Part shown: piece by piece, positions 38,531 through 48,074 of the stretch
Position numbering within the stretch: the first letter of the stretch is position 1
Layout: every line of letters starts with the position of its first letter
Assembly: GCA_023134135.1 (NCBI GenBank)
Contig: JAGLVB010000011.1
Coordinates: 1-48,096, forward strand
Reading direction: 5' to 3'
DNA: 48,096 nucleotides
Source: Candidatus Aenigmatarchaeota archaeon
Lineage (GTDB): Archaea; Aenigmatarchaeota; Aenigmatarchaeia; QMZS01
The notes under the pieces: model-generated
The model's database searches: none
What the model saw: the letters and a program-made list of their open reading frames with translations, nothing else
What the model was told of the DNA's origin: nothing
Made by a program: the position numbers and the translations under genes

Positions 38531-38833
38531 ATGGACCGCAAATTAAAAGGCATGTCGCTTCCAATAGAAACTATTGTGGTTATTGTTGTTTGTATCCTAA
38601 TTCTTGTAATTGTAATCTTATTTTTTGGCGGGGGTTTTAATCGTCCTGCCGGCGAGATAACTCTTGAGGGACAACTAAGAACAGAATGTAATGAATGGGG
38701 AAGGGATTCTGGTTATCAACATAATGCTGCTACTTACATGGTACCCGAGGCCTATCCTGCTTTGCATTTGAAATATGGTGAAGATGAAGCCGGAGCTACA
38801 GCCGCAAAAAGATTCTGCATTGGGCATGAATGA
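38531..38833 (+). CDS. Small pilin-like protein
   Basis: MDRKLKGMSLPIETIVVIVVCILILVIVILFF, paralogous to the frameshifted neighbour. Confidence 0.65.
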   Translation: MDRKLKGMSLPIETIVVIVVCILILVIVILFFGGGFNRPAGEITLEGQLRTECNEWGRDSGYQHNAATYMVPEAYPALHLKYGEDEAGATAAKRFCIGHE

Positions 38834-38838
38834 TAAAT

Positions 38839-39131
38839 ATGAAATTAAAAGGTATTTCATTATCAATAGAAACAATTATATAATTACTGTATATCTTCTG
38901 GTGCTTATAACAACTATCTTATTTTGGACAGAAGGATTTAATCCTCCGGCAAAAGATATAATTCTTGAAGGGAAATTGAGGAATGAATGTTTTGAATGGA
39001 ATATTATATCTGTTTACGAATATGACCTCAACAATTATGCAAATAATGATTATCCTGAATTACAAAAAAGATATCCCAAAACAGAAGAAGGTGTAAAAAT
39101 GGCTAAGAAATTTTGTGTTGGTTTAGAATAA
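38839..39131 (+). pseudogene. Frameshifted paralog of 38531-38833
   Basis: Frame from 38839 gives MKLKGISLSIETII then TAA; homology resumes in the frame of ORF 38775-39131 (IITVYLLVLITTILFW..GFNPPAKDIILEGKLRNECFEW). Confidence 0.65.
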
Positions 39132-39134
39132 TTT

Positions 39135-39848
39135 TTATCTTACCTTAGGTTTGATTTTCCCCAACTCAGTTTCATAATCCAGATATCTTGAAGCAATTTT
39201 TTTGAGACCTTCCCGCGAATGAATATCTGAAATTCCCTGAAATAATAATTCAGCTCCTTCCAAAATTGAATTTATATTTGGATTGGAAGTTATATAATCA
39301 GGCAACTCTTTTTTAGGAATAATCTCCGCTTCTTCAATTGTCTGGTCTATTTTCTCAATAAGAGATTCCATTTGTTGTTCTCTTTCTTCAGGGGTTTTTG
39401 ATGGCATATAATGCGAAATAAATTCATTGCACTGATAAGCCGGGAAAAAATGCATGCCTTTTAAATCATCTTCTGAAGAACCATAAGGGGTTCTCGCATC
39501 AGTTCTAAAACCAATTGTGCATTTATCCATATCTTTTGCGCGAGTTAACTCAACAACAGCCCCTTCATCAAGAGGTTCATCCAACCTCGCCAATACCACA
39601 TCGCTATCCGGCACAAGAACACCCATATCAAGAAAATAAATAACATTTTGCACCGCAGGACCAACCTGATCAGGATTGAGATAATCTGTAAGAGCTTTCT
39701 CCAGATTGCCAAATTCAAATCCATCTCTTTGAGGGAGATTTGTGGCATATCCTATTTTTTCCAATCTTTCCGCTATTTGAGAATTAAAATAAGTATCTGC
39801 GGCATTAAATAAAGGTGCTGCAATATAGATTGTGAGTTTTTCATCCAT
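39135..39848 (-). CDS. Nucleoside 2-deoxyribosyltransferase-like protein
   Basis: IYIAAPLFNAADTYFN...LPQRDG, LDEPLDEGAVVELTRA. Confidence 0.85.
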   Translation of the reverse strand: MDEKLTIYIAAPLFNAADTYFNSQIAERLEKIGYATNLPQRDGFEFGNLEKALTDYLNPDQVGPAVQNVIYFLDMGVLVPDSDVVLARLDEPLDEGAVVELTRAKDMDKCTIGFRTDARTPYGSSEDDLKGMHFFPAYQCNEFISHYMPSKTPEEREQQMESLIEKIDQTIEEAEIIPKKELPDYITSNPNINSILEGAELLFQGISDIHSREGLKKIASRYLDYETELGKIKPKVR

Positions 39849-39936
39849 AATTGAAATCTAATTAAAAATAATCCTTTGACGCTGAAAGCTTAAATCAATA
39901 AAACATCCTTTTAATTATTTAATTTGTAAAAGGCTT

Positions 39937-40629
39937 ATGGGTAAGAGAATTGTTGCAAGAAGGAGAGGTAAGGGAAGTATGACTTACCGGGCTCAAAGAA
40001 AAGTAGAGTTAAAATTACCAAAAACAGAGGGAAATGCCAAAGTTACGGATATTCAGCACATATCAGGTTGCAACTCCCCTGTGGCTAATTTAGAATTTGA
40101 AGATGGCACAAGATGCCAGATTATTGCCCCAATCGGGACATATACCAATAAAATTATAGAAGTTTCAGAAAAAGCGGAAATTGTGGCTGGAAATATTACC
40201 CCAATATCCAAAATACCTGATGGAAGTTCAGTTTACTGCATAGAATCTGTTTATAAAGATGGTGGTAAATTTTGCAGATCTTCCGGTTCTTTCGCAATTA
40301 TAAAATCCCATGAAAAAGATTATTGTTTTGTTGAATTCCCATCAAAGAAAATGAAGAAATTAAGCGGAAATTGCAGGGCAATTATTGGCAAACCTTCTGG
40401 TTTCGCAAGAACAACAAAACCTTTCTTAAAAGCCGGAAATAAATGGAGATTTATGAAATCAAGAGGACATCACTTCCCAACAACTTCAGGAAGCAAGATG
40501 AATCCTGTTGATCATCCTTACGGAGGTAAAACACATCCGGGTAAATCAACATCTGTTGCGAGAAATGCACCACCAGGACAGAAAGTTGGTTCAATTGCTC
40601 CGAGAAGGACTGGTAAGAAAAAGAAGTAA
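39937..40629 (+). CDS. rpl2: Ribosomal protein uL2
   Basis: MGKRIVARRRGKGSMTYRA..., MNPVDHPYGG, SVARNAPPGQKVGSIAPRRTG. Confidence 0.96.
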   Translation: MGKRIVARRRGKGSMTYRAQRKVELKLPKTEGNAKVTDIQHISGCNSPVANLEFEDGTRCQIIAPIGTYTNKIIEVSEKAEIVAGNITPISKIPDGSSVYCIESVYKDGGKFCRSSGSFAIIKSHEKDYCFVEFPSKKMKKLSGNCRAIIGKPSGFARTTKPFLKAGNKWRFMKSRGHHFPTTSGSKMNPVDHPYGGKTHPGKSTSVARNAPPGQKVGSIAPRRTGKKKK

Positions 40630-40649
40630 TTTTAAATATATGCTATATT

Positions 40650-41840
40650 ATGTATATAAAAAAACTAGAACTAAATAATTTTAAAGGAATCTCTGAAATG
40701 GAAGTGAAACCAAAAAAAATAAATCTAATAGTTGGAAGAAACAATACTGGAAAAACAACACTAATAGAATCTATAAATTTGGCAAATAATATTCCTGAAA
40801 TAAACAGACACTATAAAGGATATTTGTCTAAATTAATAAATATTAATTCTGAAAAAGCAAGTATTACTATAGCCACAGAAGAAAATAAGAAAATAAAATT
40901 AGAATTTAAAAAGCCAAGTATTCAAAATGTTGGTATTGATTTTAAAAGAAAATTAATTAATGCTTTTAAAGAATATTTAACAAAAGTTGAAAAAAGAAAA
41001 TTAACCAAAGAATTAGAGAATTATTTGGAAAAGGTATTAAATAATATTTTAACACCTAAAATACTTTTAGATTTATCTCAAAATTGTATTTTTATTATAA
41101 TTAATGGAAAAAAGAAAATATATTATCCGGTTCATTTTTTAAGACAAAATGAATCAATAGAAAATGGAATTTCAGAAAACATAACTAATAAATTGAACAA
41201 AAAATTTAACTCGTATTTTGATTCTTTTATGCTACAGCTATTTATAGCCGAACAATACAAGCCTGACATTAAAACAAACAATAAATCTAAAAAAGTGATT
41301 TTTATAAAAAATCCAAAATCAGAAATAAATTTAAAGGGTGAAGAAGGAGAAACAACAAAAATTTATAAAATAGAAAATATTATTAAAGAATATAAATTAA
41401 TCAAGAATCTAAAAAGATTTAGTTTTGAATATTTGTCATTTGAAGATTCACCTGAAATTCCTTATGACTTTATGGGAGATGGATTTAAACAACTGGTTGG
41501 AATCTTATGGTGTTTAAGTGATGTCAAAGACAAGGTAGTATTAATAGAAGAACCAGAAACTAATATGCATCCTGGATACATTGGACAATTAATGAAATTT
41601 ATATTGGAACTTTCAGAAAAGATGAATATTCAGTTTTTTATAACTACCCACAATATAGATTCAATCGAATCTTTTTTTAATGAAGAAATTTTGTCAAAAA
41701 AAGAAAAAAAATATCTGGAAAAAGAATTTTCAATATTGAGACTGGAAAAAATAAAAAATCATATTATTCTTAATGAAATGTCTTATAAAAAAGCTAAAGA
41801 AGATAGAAAGGATCTTTTAATGGATTTAAGAGGAATATAA
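40650..41840 (+). CDS. OLD-like/AAA ABC-type ATPase
   Basis: KKINLIVGRNNTGKTTLIE Walker A, MGDGFKQLVGILW signature-like, VVLIEEPETNMHP Walker B, FFITTHNIDSIE H-loop. Confidence 0.88.
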   Translation: MYIKKLELNNFKGISEMEVKPKKINLIVGRNNTGKTTLIESINLANNIPEINRHYKGYLSKLININSEKASITIATEENKKIKLEFKKPSIQNVGIDFKRKLINAFKEYLTKVEKRKLTKELENYLEKVLNNILTPKILLDLSQNCIFIIINGKKKIYYPVHFLRQNESIENGISENITNKLNKKFNSYFDSFMLQLFIAEQYKPDIKTNNKSKKVIFIKNPKSEINLKGEEGETTKIYKIENIIKEYKLIKNLKRFSFEYLSFEDSPEIPYDFMGDGFKQLVGILWCLSDVKDKVVLIEEPETNMHPGYIGQLMKFILELSEKMNIQFFITTHNIDSIESFFNEEILSKKEKKYLEKEFSILRLEKIKNHIILNEMSYKKAKEDRKDLLMDLRGI

Positions 41841-41841
41841 A

Positions 41842-42423
41842 ATGAAAAAGATAATACTTTGTGAAGGAAAACAAGATATGACTTTCTATAAAGAGTTATT
41901 TAGTAAATTAAAACTAAAGACAAAAACTTACACAATTTTTGATGCAAATAATTGTAAATCAAACAAATATAAAGCAGAAGAAACTAAAGCGATAAGGAAT
42001 TTGGGTCACACCTCAAAAAATATACTCATAAAAGCCGAAAAAGGTGGAAATTTAGTTAAAGTTTATCCTTATTTAATAAGTCTAATAGATGATGATATAA
42101 AAACAATTTTATCCATAGATTTGGATATAAAAAATACAAGAGAAAAATTTATGGTTTATCTAAGAAAAAATTTTACTTCTAAAAATATAACTTTAACCTG
42201 TAGCAACATTAAAGAAAAAACAAATCTCATAAGCTGGGACATTCTTATAAAACATAACAAAACGTATTTAGGGAATACTTCTGTAATTGCATTTAACTCT
42301 AGTTTAGAAAAAGTAGCAGGTATTAAGAGATACCCTGAAGGAGCTGTTAAGATAAGAAATAAATCAGCTAAACTATTAAAAGAAAAAGAGATCTTTGAAT
42401 CTTTTAAAAATATTCTAAATTGA
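41842..42423 (+). CDS. TOPRIM-like (DUF3226/DUF4435-type) putative nuclease partner
   Basis: ILCEGKQDMTFYKELF and SIDLDIKN acidic motifs; 1 nt downstream of the ATPase. Confidence 0.6.
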   Translation: MKKIILCEGKQDMTFYKELFSKLKLKTKTYTIFDANNCKSNKYKAEETKAIRNLGHTSKNILIKAEKGGNLVKVYPYLISLIDDDIKTILSIDLDIKNTREKFMVYLRKNFTSKNITLTCSNIKEKTNLISWDILIKHNKTYLGNTSVIAFNSSLEKVAGIKRYPEGAVKIRNKSAKLLKEKEIFESFKNILN

Positions 42424-42436
42424 ACAAAATAACTCG

Positions 42437-43039
42437 TTATCTCAATCTCCCAACAATAAACAAGTGGTCGTGTTCGTAAGGCTCCAAATCAACAGTCTCA
42501 ATAATCTCAAAGTCATCGCTTAATTCTTTGACTGCTTCTTTGTAAATTTCCTTTATATCTCTGACAGAATCAATTGCCTTTGCTTTCAGGGCTATTGCAA
42601 TCAATCCCCCCTTTTTCAGGAAAACCTTGTTTTTCTTCAAGATTGTTGTCTGGTCTCTCTGCGCAATATCCTCATAAACCAAATCAACTTTTCCAATCCA
42701 CCCGTAATTTTCAGGGAACTTTGCGTCTTCAAGCAAGGGAACAATATTTGAACTTTTCCCCGCCTTCTCAACAAGCTTGTCAATTATCTTTCCAGAGACT
42801 TCAATTGCGTAAATTCTTCCATTATTTTCAACAATATCCGAGAAATGCGAAATTGTGGTTCCATGAGCTGCGCCAAGATACAGAATTTTCTGACCTTTTT
42901 TCGCAGGGAAATTATTCAGCCCATTTAAAATCGCTGCGGCTGGTTTTGACTTGCGAGGATTCCACTCTTCAAACTTACCGCTTTTTGTGTAAAGTTTGTC
43001 ATCTTTTTTATACACATTATGAAATAATTGCGCTCTCAT
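42437..43039 (-). CDS. flpA: Fibrillarin-like rRNA 2'-O-methyltransferase
   Basis: KILYLGAAHGTTISHFSDIV, YAIEVSGKIIDKLV, VDLVYEDIAQRDQT. Confidence 0.95.
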   Translation of the reverse strand: MRAQLFHNVYKKDDKLYTKSGKFEEWNPRKSKPAAAILNGLNNFPAKKGQKILYLGAAHGTTISHFSDIVENNGRIYAIEVSGKIIDKLVEKAGKSSNIVPLLEDAKFPENYGWIGKVDLVYEDIAQRDQTTILKKNKVFLKKGGLIAIALKAKAIDSVRDIKEIYKEAVKELSDDFEIIETVDLEPYEHDHLFIVGRLR

Positions 43040-43075
43040 AATACTAAATTTCTTAAAAACATTCTAATATAATTT

Positions 43076-43837
43076 ATGGTAAAGATAAAATCACCTTTTG
43101 GGATTATTGAAAACAATAAAATTATAGAGAAATTCTCAGAAAACCCGAAAACCGCAGCAAAAGAATTCTCTGAGAGCAATTTTGATTCAGATATTCTTGA
43201 CTGCGAAATTGATAAAATTTCCCCTTATAAAAATCCCGGGAAATGGCTGAGAGATTTCGGTATTGAAATCACAAAACTAAAACTCAAAAATACTGATTCC
43301 GGGGAAGAGAAATTAATATTATCTTCGCGAACACTTGATGAATTAAGCCACATTATAAATGTCCTAAATAATAGGGAAGAAATATTATCTGGATTTGACA
43401 GTTTTAAAATTTCTCTTGAGAACACAAAAAAATTAAAGGAGAAACTGGAAAACAGAATCCATAAAGAGAGTTATTTAATTGCCCCAAATCTTACAACTTT
43501 GGTTGGTCCCATCCTCACAGCAAACCTGATTTCACAGGCAAGGGGATTAAAAAATCTCTCAAAGATGCCCTCTTCAAAAATACAGATTATCGGAGCAGAA
43601 AAAAGTTTATTCAAACATCTTGCGGATAAAGAATCCAATAAGATTCCAAAATATGGGATAATCTATAAATCAACTTACATTCAAGAAGCCAAAAAAGGAC
43701 TTGGGGGGAAAATTGCCAGACTGCTCTCCGCAAAATTAATGGTTGCGGCAAGATTGGATTATTTCTCTGATGAAAATAAAGGAACAGAATTAAAAGAAAA
43801 ACTGATTGAAGAAATTGGAAAAATTGATAGGAAATAG
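43076..43837 (+). CDS. nop5: C/D box RNP protein Nop5 (Nop56/58), compact
   Basis: APNLTTLVGPILTANLISQARGLKNLSKMPSSKIQIIGAEKSLFKHL. Confidence 0.95.
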   Translation: MVKIKSPFGIIENNKIIEKFSENPKTAAKEFSESNFDSDILDCEIDKISPYKNPGKWLRDFGIEITKLKLKNTDSGEEKLILSSRTLDELSHIINVLNNREEILSGFDSFKISLENTKKLKEKLENRIHKESYLIAPNLTTLVGPILTANLISQARGLKNLSKMPSSKIQIIGAEKSLFKHLADKESNKIPKYGIIYKSTYIQEAKKGLGGKIARLLSAKLMVAARLDYFSDENKGTELKEKLIEEIGKIDRK

Positions 43838-43884
43838 CTGAATAGGGGCAATTTATGCCCATAAATACTTCCAATTGATTATAT

Positions 43885-44115
43885 TTGATGAAATACAAGA
43901 AATATACCCCAAATTTGATTAAAAAAATAGAGAAATATTCTACAAGAAGTATGAAGGAAATAAGTGAAACAATTGAAACTTATCCTGAAGGAATTGTTCT
44001 GGGTGTTGTGCTTGGAGTAATGGCTTACAGCAACCCAATAAATTTAGACCCAGATATTTTATATCAATCAGCAAATTACCTAAAAGATGTAATAACTCAT
44101 ATAAACCCATATTAA
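43885..44115 (+). CDS. Small hypothetical protein
   Basis: 76-aa ORF with TATA-like element (cataaatactt) upstream. Confidence 0.5.
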   Translation: MMKYKKYTPNLIKKIEKYSTRSMKEISETIETYPEGIVLGVVLGVMAYSNPINLDPDILYQSANYLKDVITHINPY

Positions 44116-44675
44116 TAATTAATCTGATAATTTTTCAGTTCTGCAATTCTGGCTTCAACAGTGTACTTAGGACAGACATATAGTTCACTTAATCCTTTAA
44201 TATTATAATCTAATTCTCTTACTTTTTTTTTAAAATCCCAGGCAGGCATAAGAATTATTCTAGCCAGGTAATTACTGGAATCTTCAAACACAAGTTCATG
44301 CTTAAAATTAATTAATTTATGACCTTCCAAATCATACTCTGATAATCTATGCGAGGTTTCATGAACAACGGTAAATCTTTTCTCAGAATCATCATCTTCA
44401 CCATCCACTATTATTTTAAATGCCGTTTTATCATTTTCATCGTAATATGGTATTAACCGTCCCTGTCCTTTCTTTAAATAAGGGTCTATCAAAACCTTAT
44501 CAATCCCTATAAAATTTGCTGATTCAACAGCAAGAAATGGAGGCTCGTAATCCTTTTGTATCTCATAAAAGAATCCGGAAACTTCTTTTTCAATATCCTT
44601 CTGGATATTACTTAAATCACACTTGATATTCTTTGCAAGAATACTATAACATTCGTCAGGAATTTTAATAGACAT
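44112..44675 (-). CDS. ImmA/IrrE-like HExxH metallopeptidase (copy 1)
   Basis: FTVVHETSHRLSE; paralog of 45349-45900. Confidence 0.7.
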   Translation of the reverse strand: MSIKIPDECYSILAKNIKCDLSNIQKDIEKEVSGFFYEIQKDYEPPFLAVESANFIGIDKVLIDPYLKKGQGRLIPYYDENDKTAFKIIVDGEDDDSEKRFTVVHETSHRLSEYDLEGHKLINFKHELVFEDSSNYLARIILMPAWDFKKKVRELDYNIKGLSELYVCPKYTVEARIAELKNYQINY

Positions 44676-44710
44676 AATTCCAATTACTTTTAAATTTAGA
44701 TTATATATTA

Positions 44711-45331
44711 ATGGTAAAAAAGAAATATCCTACAAATCCTATAGAAAATCTGAAAAAATCATACATACGCGTTAAACCGGATACTTATTATAGTATGTCC
44801 TGGAATTATTTTGAAGATATAATTGGAGATTATGGATTCAAAGAGGTTTTATCTGATATCTGGAGACATGATGATAAAGAAGATTATTTCAAAATATTCG
44901 CAGATACTGATAAAAGTTTATTGATTGGAGCAACAACTTATAATCAAAAAATGAATGGCGGGACTTTATATGGAGAAATTGTTTCAAAAGAGGTTATTGA
45001 AGAAGATATGTTAAATGCCCGCATTTATGATTTATGCGATATTTTACAGGGCGGAAGTATTGGAGATTCAAATAAGATAAATGAAGGCGTGCATTTTAGC
45101 GTATCTATAATGGAAGAATTAATAGGATATTTAAAAAGTATTGAAAATTCAGAATATTTTAAGTTTGCTAATCCCTGGAAAACAAAATACTCATCTTTCG
45201 ATCTTCCTTTTTTGCGGCTTGTAACTCCTGAAGAATCAAAAATCGAGGGATATGATTACAAAGCAATAACTGAAAATAGAATTAAGAGACTGCCTAAAAA
45301 TGTGCGGGAAATGATTGGGGTTATTGATTGA
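44711..45331 (+). CDS. Hypothetical protein, 206 aa, between metallopeptidase paralogs
   Basis: Long ORF divergent from 44112-44675. Confidence 0.65.
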   Translation: MVKKKYPTNPIENLKKSYIRVKPDTYYSMSWNYFEDIIGDYGFKEVLSDIWRHDDKEDYFKIFADTDKSLLIGATTYNQKMNGGTLYGEIVSKEVIEEDMLNARIYDLCDILQGGSIGDSNKINEGVHFSVSIMEELIGYLKSIENSEYFKFANPWKTKYSSFDLPFLRLVTPEESKIEGYDYKAITENRIKRLPKNVREMIGVID

Positions 45332-45348
45332 TAATATCAACACAATAA

Positions 45349-45900
45349 TTACCTGAATTTATAAACTCCCAAGTCTTTAATTCTTTCTTCAACCGCGTAT
45401 TTAGGACAAACATAGAGTTTACTTAATTCCGGAGTATTGTAATTTAATTCCTTTGCTCTTTCTGTAAAATCCCAAGCAGGCATAAGAATTATTCTTGCCA
45501 AATAATCACTGGCATCTTCGTATCTCTCTCCATCTGGAATTACCTTTTTATGACCTTCTGCATTCCATTCCAACAAACTATGCCCGGTTTCATGAGCAAC
45601 TACAAATCTTTTTTCCTCAAGAGGATCTTCATCACCCATCAATATTTTAAAATCTCTTTCACCCAGAGAATTCGGATACAAAGCACCTCCACCTCCATTT
45701 AAAAAAGGAACTGGACGAAACTTATAAATCCCCGCAAGATTTGCGGGTTCAACAACAGAAAATGGAGGCTTATAATCTTTTTGTATCTCATAAAAAAATC
45801 TGGAAATTTCTCTTTCAATATTCATCCTAAGATCCTGTGGAGTGCAATTCAGGTTCTGCGCAAGAATTTTATAACATTCGTAAGGAATTTCAGTAGACAT
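45349..45900 (-). CDS. ImmA/IrrE-like HExxH metallopeptidase (copy 2)
   Basis: FVVAHETGHSLLE; shared SxxIPxECYxILAxN start and YLARIILMPAWDF. Confidence 0.72.
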   Translation of the reverse strand: MSTEIPYECYKILAQNLNCTPQDLRMNIEREISRFFYEIQKDYKPPFSVVEPANLAGIYKFRPVPFLNGGGGALYPNSLGERDFKILMGDEDPLEEKRFVVAHETGHSLLEWNAEGHKKVIPDGERYEDASDYLARIILMPAWDFTERAKELNYNTPELSKLYVCPKYAVEERIKDLGVYKFR

Positions 45901-46004
45901 AGTTCTAATTACTTTTAAATTTAGATTATGTTTTAATAATTAAAGGATTTCTATGGAGCTATGAAACTATAAATACTTTTAATAAATTATATATTAGTGG
46001 TAAA

Positions 46005-46301
46005 ATGAATAAAGATGCTGAAAAAGGAACACAAAATTATTTAAAAAGAATAAAAGAAAAATTTATAAAAAATGTAGTGGACCATACAATGGAATCTGAA
46101 CCTATATTACGAGTTATAGAAGATACAACCAAAAAAGCATATAAATTATTGTTGTTAAATAGATTTGTTGCAGAATATGCAATAATGCCTGCAAATCAGA
46201 AAGCTCAAATAAATGAAACATCATATCTCTCTGATTTATATTCCGGAATTGATGGAAAAAAAGAACTACAAATACCCTACAATATTCAGATATATAACTG
46301 A
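46005..46301 (+). CDS. Small hypothetical protein
   Basis: 98-aa ORF with TATA-like upstream (ctataaatactttt). Confidence 0.55.
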   Translation: MNKDAEKGTQNYLKRIKEKFIKNVVDHTMESEPILRVIEDTTKKAYKLLLLNRFVAEYAIMPANQKAQINETSYLSDLYSGIDGKKELQIPYNIQIYN

Positions 46302-46337
46302 AAACATTGAATTTCCTAATATATTTCTAATTAATTT

Positions 46338-47474
46338 ATGATATCAATCACCTCAGATTTCCACCTCGGATACGGTTACAATACTGAAAGAGAAAATGAC
46401 TGCTTTTTTGTGCTTGATGAACTTCTAAAAGAACAATCTGACTTGATTTTGTTTGCGGGGGATTTGTTTGATTCAAGAATTCCCCGATTGGAAGTCCTGT
46501 CAGAGGCAATGCATTTTCTTGCAAAACTGAAAGAAAAAGAAACCAATATTAGCTTTCTGGAATGCGACAAAAAAATAAACAAAAGGGCGATTCATGGGAT
46601 TCCATTTATCTCGATTTACGGTAATCATGACCGGAGACCAAATCTAATAAACCCTGTGCAGAGTCTTGAGAAAGCAGGATTATTAATTAACCTTCACTGC
46701 CAGAAAATTGTGTTTGAATTAAACGGCGAGAAAATAGCAATCCATGGGATGAGCCATGTTCCTGAAAAATATTCAAAAGATGTTTTGATGGAATGGAATC
46801 CAAAACCAGTTCCAGGCGCAAAAAACATTTTATTGTTGCATCAGAACATTGAACCATTTATTTACTCTGATGGCGATGAAGTTAATATGAAAATATCTGA
46901 TTTACCTCTGGGCTTTGATTTGATTGTAAACGGGCACATCCACTGGAAAAATGAAGTGCAACTGAATGAGGGGAAATTAATCCTGCCCGGCAGCACCGTC
47001 CAGACACAACTAAATAAAAAAGAATCTAAAATAAGAAAAGGATATTTTATTCTTGAGCCTGAATTGAAATTTAAGGAAATAAAACAGAGAGACTTCTATT
47101 ACGAAAAAGCCAACACAAATGAAGAAGTTGAAGAATTCCTTAAAAACCTGCCTGAAAAAGAATTAAACCCAATAATCAAAATACAGATAAAAAACACAAG
47201 CAAACTTGACCTTAATATCATTGAAAAAAAATACAAAGACAAGGGAATCCTTGTTTTCAAAAAGGAGATATTTAACACTTTTGAAAAGCAGAAAACCGAA
47301 ATATTAAGGAAACAATTAAGCGCAGAGGAATATGGGATAAAATTGCTAAATGAAAAAAGCAAATTTAGAGACCCGGAGGATTTATTGAACCTGATAATTG
47401 ATGATGATTCAAAAGGAGTTGAAGATATTTTAAGAGAGAATTTTAGGGATAAAGAAAAAGTTGCCAATAATTAA
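46338..47474 (+). CDS. mre11: Mre11/SbcD-like DNA repair nuclease
   Basis: ITSDFHLGYG, LFAGDLFDSR, IYGNHDRRP, LLHQNIEPF, VNGHIHWKNE, LPGSTVQTQL. Confidence 0.9.
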   Translation: MISITSDFHLGYGYNTERENDCFFVLDELLKEQSDLILFAGDLFDSRIPRLEVLSEAMHFLAKLKEKETNISFLECDKKINKRAIHGIPFISIYGNHDRRPNLINPVQSLEKAGLLINLHCQKIVFELNGEKIAIHGMSHVPEKYSKDVLMEWNPKPVPGAKNILLLHQNIEPFIYSDGDEVNMKISDLPLGFDLIVNGHIHWKNEVQLNEGKLILPGSTVQTQLNKKESKIRKGYFILEPELKFKEIKQRDFYYEKANTNEEVEEFLKNLPEKELNPIIKIQIKNTSKLDLNIIEKKYKDKGILVFKKEIFNTFEKQKTEILRKQLSAEEYGIKLLNEKSKFRDPEDLLNLIIDDDSKGVEDILRENFRDKEKVANN

Positions 47475-47523
47475 AAGATTATTACTCAATAATTAGCTAA
47501 AGTTTTCTTATATATTAATTTAG

Positions 47524-48033
47524 GTGAAAAAGATGAATGAAATATCTGTTGGAATAATATATACTCCAGTTAATTATACTAAATCCATAAATTTAGATCT
47601 GATTGAAAGATTAGACAAAATAACTGAAAATGGAGAATTTGTTATAAATCGGCATACGGATAATTTAACAGAATTTTATAATCCTGATAAAAAAACAGAG
47701 ATTACAATTTATTCCCGTAATTCTATCTATTTTCAAAGAAATTTAGAGAAAACTGCTTTCTCTCCAACTCAATTGAAATTTATTGCAAAAGAAGGTTTGG
47801 ATTTTGCACAGAAAAATACCCCAATAAAAGACTATTCAAGACAGATTGGGTTAATAGTAAAGGGAGATGATATGAAAAATTTCTATAGCTCCAAAGCAAA
47901 AGAAGTTATTAAAAATTTTGGTGAAGAATTATTCGGAGAATACGCTGATTGTAAAGAACTAAAATTGGATGACAGGGGATTTCATATTTCTGTAAAATCT
48001 ACTGAAATGCCTGTTCTTGAGATTCCTGATTAA
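47524..48033 (+). CDS. Hypothetical protein, 169 aa
   Basis: Long ORF; no family recognised. Confidence 0.6.
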   Translation: MKKMNEISVGIIYTPVNYTKSINLDLIERLDKITENGEFVINRHTDNLTEFYNPDKKTEITIYSRNSIYFQRNLEKTAFSPTQLKFIAKEGLDFAQKNTPIKDYSRQIGLIVKGDDMKNFYSSKAKEVIKNFGEELFGEYADCKELKLDDRGFHISVKSTEMPVLEIPD

Positions 48034-48074
48034 TAAATTTAAGAAAAAATCAATAATTGTTTAAAATTTTCTTA

